Assembly (NCBI RefSeq): GCF_021917145.1
Contig: NC_061071.1
Span: 5,558,470 to 5,622,469 of the forward strand
DNA from: Hypomesus transpacificus
Lineage: Eukaryota; Chordata; Actinopteri; Osmeriformes; Osmeridae
Reading direction: 5' to 3'
Length of the DNA: 64,000 nt
Under the pieces are notes generated by a model, which saw nothing but the letters and a program-made list of their open reading frames with translations, did not search any database and had not been told where the DNA came from. Positions 57,757-64,000 of the stretch are shown here, piece after piece. The position numbers and the translations under genes were made by a program. Numbering within the stretch: the first letter of the stretch is position 1; every line of letters begins with the position of its first letter.

Positions 57757-60161
57757 ATGCAGTTTATGCTGCTGTTCAGCCGACAGGGGAAGCTGCGTCT
57801 GCAGAAGTGGTACGTTCCTCTGTCGGACAAGGAGAGGAAGAAGATCTCCAGAGACCTGGTCCAGACAATCCTGGCCAGGAAGCCCAAGATGTGCAGCTTC
57901 CTGGAGTGGAGGGACCTAAAGATCGTCTACAAGAGGTCAGGGTTGGGCTCAGGCCCGGTTGATGCATGTACATGAGGAGGCTGATAGTCTCACTCCCAGA
58001 TCTCCCCCTTTTTTCACCTCTCTCAGTTGGATTCTTTCTCCCCTTTCCCTCCAACCCCCTTGTCCTCCATCTAACTCCTCCCCCTTCCCCCTCCCTGTGT
58101 TGCAGGTACGCCAGCCTTTACTTCTGCTGTGCGGTGGAGGACCAGGACAATGAGTTGATCACCCTGGAGATCATTCATAGATATGTGGAGCTGCTGGACA
58201 AGTACTTTGGCAGCGTGAGTCCTCCCGTGTTGACGCCTCAGTCAGTTTCTGCCCTCTGGGAAGCCTTGAAAGACTGGACTTGGAACTATTTCGCCTCACG
58301 CCACATCAGTAGCCTTGCTATTGTTGCACTGTAGTTGAGATTATTAATGTTGCGCTGCGCCGGGTAGCTGCGACGTGGCTACTTTGCACTGTGCCTTGTA
58401 AATACAGACCGTTTCTTGACTCAGACCGCGGAATGCTGTTAGAACTGGGCACTTCTGATCCTTGATATTCTGCTGGACTTTCTATATGCACTTTTCGTAT
58501 GTCGTTTTGAGTGGAATGTAAATATAATCAAAGCACTTAGTATCACAGTGGGTCAGCCTTTTCCTCGATGCGACTGTCGGGGTTTATTCAAATGATAACC
58601 TCTCACCCCCCCCCCCCCCTTCTCTCTTCCCAAACCCCCCTTTCCCTCCTTCACAGGTGTGTGAGCTGGACATCATCTTCAACTTTGAGAAGGCCTACTT
58701 CATCCTGGATGAGTTTCTGCTCGGGGGGGAGGCCCAGGAGACTTCCAAGAAGAACGTGCTGAAGGCCATCGAGCAGGCCGACCTGCTGCAGGAGGTAGGG
58801 GGTCGGGATCTGCCCCACCTAACTCCCCCTGACTAACTGCCCCGGTCCGTCTGCCCCAATCTCTCGGCCCTAGTCTAGCTGCCCTGGTCTAGCTACCCCA
58901 GGCAAACTGCCCCAGCTCTCTCTTCTCCAAAACCCAGGAAGGAGAAGCTGGTGTTGGGAATATTTAGTTACATCTAGGCTGGCTTGCAGGGAACACTACA
59001 GTTTAAGCCGTAGCCTTGTTTGTACAGCTAAACAGCCATTGTGCGCACTGGGTTTTATACAATCCTTTCTTTCTAACTCTGTAAAGACCAGACTGTGTCA
59101 ATGCCAGAGTGCTCAGTCTAGACTAGAGAAAACGGCACTCGATTGGCTGGGCGAGGCATGCTGACCTCTTATTGGCTCCCTCCACATCCAGTTTCCAACT
59201 GTCATGAGTAGCAGGGATATCATACGTACAACAGACTGGCCTAGTGTTCAGAAACAGACTGTCAGCCTATCCTCGCCTCTGTATTGCTCAGAACATACAC
59301 TCTAAACTCTATTGAACACTATTGTATTCAAACAGTGCTTTTCTTTCCTTTGTGCTTAACCTTGCTAGGATGCCAAAGTAAGTGCTGTTGTTGTCCCATT
59401 TGAATGCTATGCCATGTCCATGTCACGGTCGGATAGTTCTCTTAAACTAAGAAGGCCAAGATGTTTAGAATGACTCCGGCACCTGATGCTCGCTGTGCAC
59501 TTCTACATCGAGGGTATTTAGCGTGTTCGCGGCGTGGTTTTGAGCTAGGGGGGAGCGCGAAGCGTCCTTCATCTTCATTAGACACCTGCACTGTAACTGT
59601 TGGTTTCCCACTCCTCTAAAGACGTGGCGTAGCCCGCCTATGTACACCCACTCGTTGTTCACTACTCACTTGTACCACTTTGACGTGGGTCATATGGGAC
59701 TGTGTGCTGACACGGTATGCTGACGCTGTTGAATACTTGGAGCATGCCATGAAAGAAGTGAATCTGTCTCAGAAGCGCACGCTCGGATGCAAATCAAACG
59801 CACCACAGTTACTGTCAAGTCACATTATTAAGGAAACCGATGAGTGTATTGGATCGATCTGAGGTATGGCAAAGAACCCAGTACAATTCTGGATATAGCA
59901 ACTATATGCCCCTTTCTTTGGGGAAACGATTGATTTGCTACAGTAGTATTCTATTGTTCATTCCTTCCTAGTACTATTCTTGCGTAGCATTCTGAGTGTT
60001 GTGCGTAACCGTGCTTGGTGTGTTTATGCTGCAGGCTGAGACGTGTACTGGCCCTGTGTTCTGCTTCGCCTGTTCTGCCTCACCTGTTCTGCCTCTGCTG
60101 TCTCTCTCTGTAGGAAGCCGAGGCTCCGCGAAGCGTCCTGGAGGAGATTGGACTGACATAG
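57757..60161 (+). CDS. ap1s2: Clathrin adaptor AP-1 complex subunit sigma-2
   Basis: Four coding exons give 157 codons, the length of human AP1S2: 57757-57935, 58106-58214, 58657-58794, 60114-60161. The protein starts [19 protein letters not shown], the conserved longin-like fold of sigma chains. It carries [20 protein letters not shown] and ends [11 protein letters not shown], the AP1S2-type ending (AP1S1 ends differently). A non-coding first exon probably ends at 57147 (CTACAAG/GTAAGA). The sigma subunit stabilises the AP-1 core and helps bind dileucine cargo signals at the trans-Golgi network and endosomes. A 9-nt candidate microexon lies in the last intron at 59369. A poly(A) signal is at 61171. 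The gene is divergent from phka2 and convergent with zrsr2, consistent with the Xp22 association of AP1S2 and ZRSR2. Confidence 0.96.
59369..59377 (+). other. ap1s2: Candidate 9-nt microexon of ap1s2
   Basis: GATGCCAAA (D-A-K) lies between an acceptor (CTTGCTAG) and a perfect donor (GTAAGT). It is phase 0 and would insert DAK between QE and EAEAPRS. I believe mammalian AP1S2/AP1S3 have isoforms that vary at this point, but cannot verify that here. Confidence 0.5.
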
Positions 60162-61170
60162 ACCCAGGGCTAGCCTTCGCATCCATCACCAACCCCCCCA
60201 CCCCCCCACCCCCCTTCCCTTCTGTATCTGTGGTCTATATATGTCGCCTGTTCTCTTATTTTGCTAAGATGTTGTGCCAACAGTTTTTCTGTGTGTGTGT
60301 TTACTACCCGTACACTCCTCTACAGCACCCTCGTTGACATTCTCTGAAGACCCCGCCCATGTTGTGTTCAACAATAATGATTGTGTCTCCATGGAAACAG
60401 CAGTGCAAAAACAACGACGCTAGGCTTTGGGCTCTAGTGGGTGTGTGTGGATAGTTGTGTGTGTGTGTGTTGTCTGTGTGTTAAGATCGACCATGACACC
60501 ATCACTCGACCCTTCTGGACATGTCGCAGGCTGTTTCTGATCTAAATACCTAACAGAAGAATCCCATTCACGTTGTTCTGTCTAGAGATATGAGTAGTTC
60601 GTAGAATAGTTCTCCAGATGTTTAGTATTAAAATATGTCAGAATTTCGTATTTTAGTGAGAAGGGATTATTAGAAATGATTACTGTTTTTGGGGACAAGA
60701 ATGAGACATCATGGTTTGACCAAAGAACACTGTGAACACTGGATCAGTCAGGTCCTGAAGGGAAGAGATCTAATAGTGATGTAGTTAAAAGGGACACTGT
60801 CCTAAAAAAACATTGCAACTGTTCTATCATGCCTGTCTTTAGGTGGAACTAACATTCACAAACAAGATGCACCTCTTAACCTGCCTAAGTTCATACCAAA
60901 ATGTCCTTTTTATTGACTTGTTTACAAAACTTTGCTGGTCTGGTATTGATGGGCAGGCTGTCTGTTATCTGTATGATGGACCGAAGCTTGGATTTGTGTT
61001 GCAGTGCATACTGTTACAACTGTATTCTGTGTTTCAGACCAATCAAACTAGTATTCTACAGATTGCTTGTATTATCCACTGCCAACATATCTGTTTGTCT
61101 GCCTACTGCCTATCAGTCATCGTATCTGTACCAACCCCCTGGGTCCCTCAGAACACTTTGTTATTGTGAG

Positions 61171-61176
61171 AATAAA
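61171..61176 (+). terminator. ap1s2: Polyadenylation signal of ap1s2
   Basis: AATAAA about 1 kb after the ap1s2 stop, following a long 3' untranslated region and followed by a GT-rich stretch. Confidence 0.6.
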
Positions 61177-61359
61177 TGTATCAGAACAAAGTGCTTGTAG
61201 CTCCGTTTGTGTTTCAAAGACAATGTGGGTGGTTTTCTAAGTTGATTTATGTAATATATTACATAAAATATATGCTGTAATCTAGTTAGATAAATCTAAC
61301 ATGATTCCTGCACCCTTAAAAACGTATCAACACTGGTATCTTTGTTAAAAAAAAACCCT

Positions 61360-61365
61360 TTTATT
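61360..61365 (-). terminator. zrsr2: Polyadenylation signal of zrsr2
   Basis: TTTATT on the plus strand (AATAAA on the minus strand) about 110 bp after the zrsr2 stop. The convergent ap1s2 signal is only about 185 bp away. Confidence 0.6.
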
Positions 61366-61474
61366 TACACATGTACACAATCATCACATGACAACCCAGC
61401 AATTATGGATGTAACAATCCTTGTCCAATAGTGCCATACTTCCTGTCTACGGATGCTGTCAGTCCAATCAGTGA

Positions 61475-63848
61475 TTAGATGAGCTCTACTCCACTGAGGG
61501 GAGGTACGGATGTATCTTCAGCACATGCAGAGAAAGGCGTGGTCTCTGTCTCTACAGGGGCGGGGCTAGCAGTTTTGAGGGGGGGGTTGGCTGGCTGTGG
61601 GTCTTCAAGGGGGTAGCTGATTGGCTCTGGGTCTCTAGGGGTGGGGCTAAGATCACTGTGTGTCTCCAGAGGCGGGTCTTGTGGGTCTGGAGAGACAGCC
61701 TCTTCTCCTGCAGCTTCAGTCTCCTCGGTTTCCCTGTGATTAGTGGGTTTAGAACCCAGGTCTGCTGGAATCAGAACCACCTCCGGTGCATCTTCGTCAT
61801 CCCCGGACTCCTTCCCCGAATCTCCGGACGAGTCTCCAGGCAACAGACTCCTCTTGTTCTTCTTCTTGTGTTTCTTCTTTTTACTCTTCTTGCTCTTCTT
61901 GGAGTGTTTGTGGTGGCGCGGGGTGATGACGTCATCGGGCGTCGCGTCTCCCACGATCGGTTTCACGGGGCTCCTTGATCCCTCCCTCCTGCTTCTCTTC
62001 TCGAGGCCTAGGCTACTGCTCTCTCTGCTCCTGCTCCTCTTTCCTCTGCTTCGGCTCCTCTTCTCCCTGCTCCTCCTCTCTCGCGCCCTCTCTCTGCTCC
62101 CGTTCCTATCCCTGCTCCTTCTCTCCATCCCACCCCCCCGATCTCTCTCTCTGCTCCGGCTCCTCCTCTCACTCCTCCTCTCACTCCCCCTCTCTCTGCT
62201 CCTCTCCCTGCTCCTGCTCCTCCCCTCCCTCCCCCTCTCTCTGCTCCTCCTCCTCTCACTTCCTCTCTCGCTCCCCCTCCTATCCCTCTCCCCCCCCCTC
62301 TCTCTGCTCCTGCTCCTCCTCTCCCTCCCCCTGTGAGACCTCTCGGACCGGGGCGCGCTGCTCCTCCAGGAGTGGTCCCAGTCGCGGCCTCGCCTCTCGG
62401 ACCAGCGGCCGCTGAAGCCCCCGTCCCGGTCGGGAGACATGTGAAGGTCGCGGTCCGCCTCCCAGAACTCGTTGCCGGGGTTCCGGAACACGTGCAGAAA
62501 GTTACAATGTTTCCCTTTAGGACACTTCTGTCTGTCGAAGAGGCCTGGGAGACACACACCCACAGACAGACAAACAGGTTAGGCATGTACAACCGTAGAG
62601 CCAAAACACACACACACACTTCAGTTCCACTCACCACATATGGCTGTCTTCCACCGAGTGACAGGACACAACTCGCACTGAAGTTGTTTGCCTGCATACC
62701 ATCTCCCATTGAACATCATGAAGGCTTCCCTGCACTGCTCCTCACTGGAGACACACATCACTGGGTTATTACAGAACCAGAGGAGAGGAGGAGGAGGAGG
62801 AAAGATCACTTACGTATCGAACTGCACGTAAACGTTTCCTCTCAGATGTGGCTCGTAGTTGCAGCTCACCTGAAGAGAGGGAGGGAGTTGGGGAAGAGAG
62901 AGGGAGAGAGAGGAGAGACAATAAGAAGCCAGGAAGAACCTCCTTTTATCAAAGACAAATATTCCTGAGTAGTAGTTCCAGGTGTTTAAGTTACGTCTCC
63001 TGGTTGTACTCTTGTAGCGCAAGGAGAAAAGATCAAAGGGAGTTAACTAGAACAGATGAAGCTGGCTATTCTAAAACTGGTTGTTCCCATCCTTGATTGT
63101 GATTGGCTATATCGCATTCCATGCCGTTGTAAAATCCAGCATAACCTCACAGGTTGTCCTCATAACATTCTTTAACATTCCATATTACTGCGCATCGAAT
63201 ATTTCAAATTGAAAAAGACGGCAAAGATGTCCATCTGGCTGTTGCGTGGCAACGATTTATGTAGGAACTATACTTTGTAGTAGCGGAAGAATTAAGGTTT
63301 ATTAGGTTTATAACTATTTTGTTTCTAATTGTTTTTATTGATAAAACCATATCAAATATTTGTAGTAACAGTTTTAGAAAAGCAATAAGCCCCGCAATAA
63401 GCCCCGCGAGTCACGCTTCGCGTGGTGCCTAACAACTCCCCTTACCTGTTCTAAAATCAGCGTAAACCACGGCCTCTTGGGGCTTATTGCTTAAATCTAA
63501 CACTTCTCAATACGCTTGCCGGTCGGTCCTAAACTGGTCACATGTATCACAGACCCACGGATGATGGCATTTCACGTGATTATCAAAATGCATGATGGGA
63601 AGCGGGTGTCCTCCATGGTTGGCGAGGTGGTTACCTTGAACTGCAGCACCTTTCCCGCCGTCCTGAACTCAGGAAGTACATCCTGGTAGAAATCCAGGAA
63701 CTGCTGCTGCACTTCCTCCTCGCTGTACTCCAGACAGGCGTCCGTGTCGTAGTCGTCCCGTCGGCTCTGGTCCAATCCGAATGTCACAAACATCCCCCGC
63801 ACCAATAGGGTTGGGCTGGACTCTGGGTGCACGTGCTTACGGGAACAT
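61475..63848 (-). CDS. zrsr2: U2AF1-related splicing factor ZRSR2 (3' part; 5' end outside window)
   Basis: Four exons are visible: 63635-63848, 62814-62869, 62635-62744 and 61475-62544 (stop). The first starts in the first CCCH finger (CSRKH). The U2AF-homology-motif RRM follows ([46 protein letters not shown]). The second CCCH zinc finger is [10 protein letters not shown] with [11 protein letters not shown], after TRWKTAIC. The large last exon encodes an Arg/Ser/Glu-rich RS domain of about 140 residues, a Lys-rich patch ([17 protein letters not shown]), then an acidic/Pro-rich C-terminal tail of about 140 residues not present in human ZRSR2 as I know it. ZRSR2 contacts U2AF2 and recognises 3' splice sites of U12-type introns, also acting in U2-type splicing. 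Earlier exons lie beyond 64000. Confidence 0.93.
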
Positions 63849-64000
63849 CTAGCCAATGACATGAGAGGGGAGGAAGGGAGGGGGGGGCAGTGGATTGAGA
63901 ATCTGGAGGACATGCCTGTGCATTAAAGCTGATGATCAGAGGAGCTTTAGCAGAGGAAGTCTTTCCGGGGGAAACTCTCGAAAGCCCATCTAAGCCCACC
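63849..64000. other. zrsr2 intron at the window edge
   Basis: Intron sequence upstream of the zrsr2 exon. It includes a C-rich polypyrimidine tract in transcript direction before the TTGGCTAG acceptor at 63849. Confidence 0.6.

Overview
This window is vertebrate nuclear DNA, almost certainly from a teleost fish. The genes are split into many short GT-AG exons. The intergenic DNA is full of fish-type transposons: Tc1-like elements, hAT-like MITEs, a LINE remnant, and a tRNA-derived SINE with an L2-type tail. AC/GT, GA and CTCCT microsatellites are long and frequent. The gene order ppef1, phka2, ap1s2, zrsr2 matches genes that lie on human Xp22. No prokaryotic features (operons, CRISPR, IS elements) were seen. 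All exon coordinates were placed by hand from splice consensus, reading-frame continuity and remembered family sequences; no alignment was run.

Region by region. 0-16.5 kb is gene-poor and transposon-rich. It holds a possible first exon of a secreted protein (minus strand, leaving the window), a divergent two-exon histone H2B-like gene, a complete-ended but internally deleted Tc1 element, a class A GPCR of the chemerin/formyl-peptide receptor type (minus), a nested stack of five transposons, and several transposase and reverse-transcriptase fossils. 18.5-35.7 kb is ppef1 (plus strand, 18 coding exons, 732 codons: acylation-type MGC start, IQ motif, PPP phosphatase, three EF-hands). Its 3' half is amplified in four near-identical tandem units of about 3.1-3.3 kb. 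36.3-42.6 kb is a secreted sushi/EGF multidomain gene (plus, 13 exons, 959 codons) that I cannot match to a named family. 44.5-56.0 kb is phka2 (minus, 31 coding exons, 1222 codons, ending in a CaaX box). 57.1-61.2 kb is ap1s2 (plus, 157 codons, with a candidate 9-nt microexon). 61.3-63.85 kb is the 3' part of zrsr2 (minus, its 5' end outside the window).

The genes share no single pathway. They cover calcium-regulated signalling (ppef1, phka2), clathrin adaptor traffic (ap1s2), minor-spliceosome splicing (zrsr2), extracellular matrix or surface (sushi/EGF), chemoattractant sensing (GPCR) and chromatin (H2B-like).

Most unusual points: (1) the ppef1 3' amplification, in which EF-hand introns sit at the same loop glycine and in the same phase, so exons from neighbouring units could join into new intact EF-hands; (2) three independent minisatellites, one in ppef1 and two in phka2, each made of repeated copies of an exon end plus its 5' splice site, two of them keeping the reading frame open; (3) the intron-containing short H2B-like gene; (4) the unplaced sushi/EGF gene with a coding trinucleotide array.
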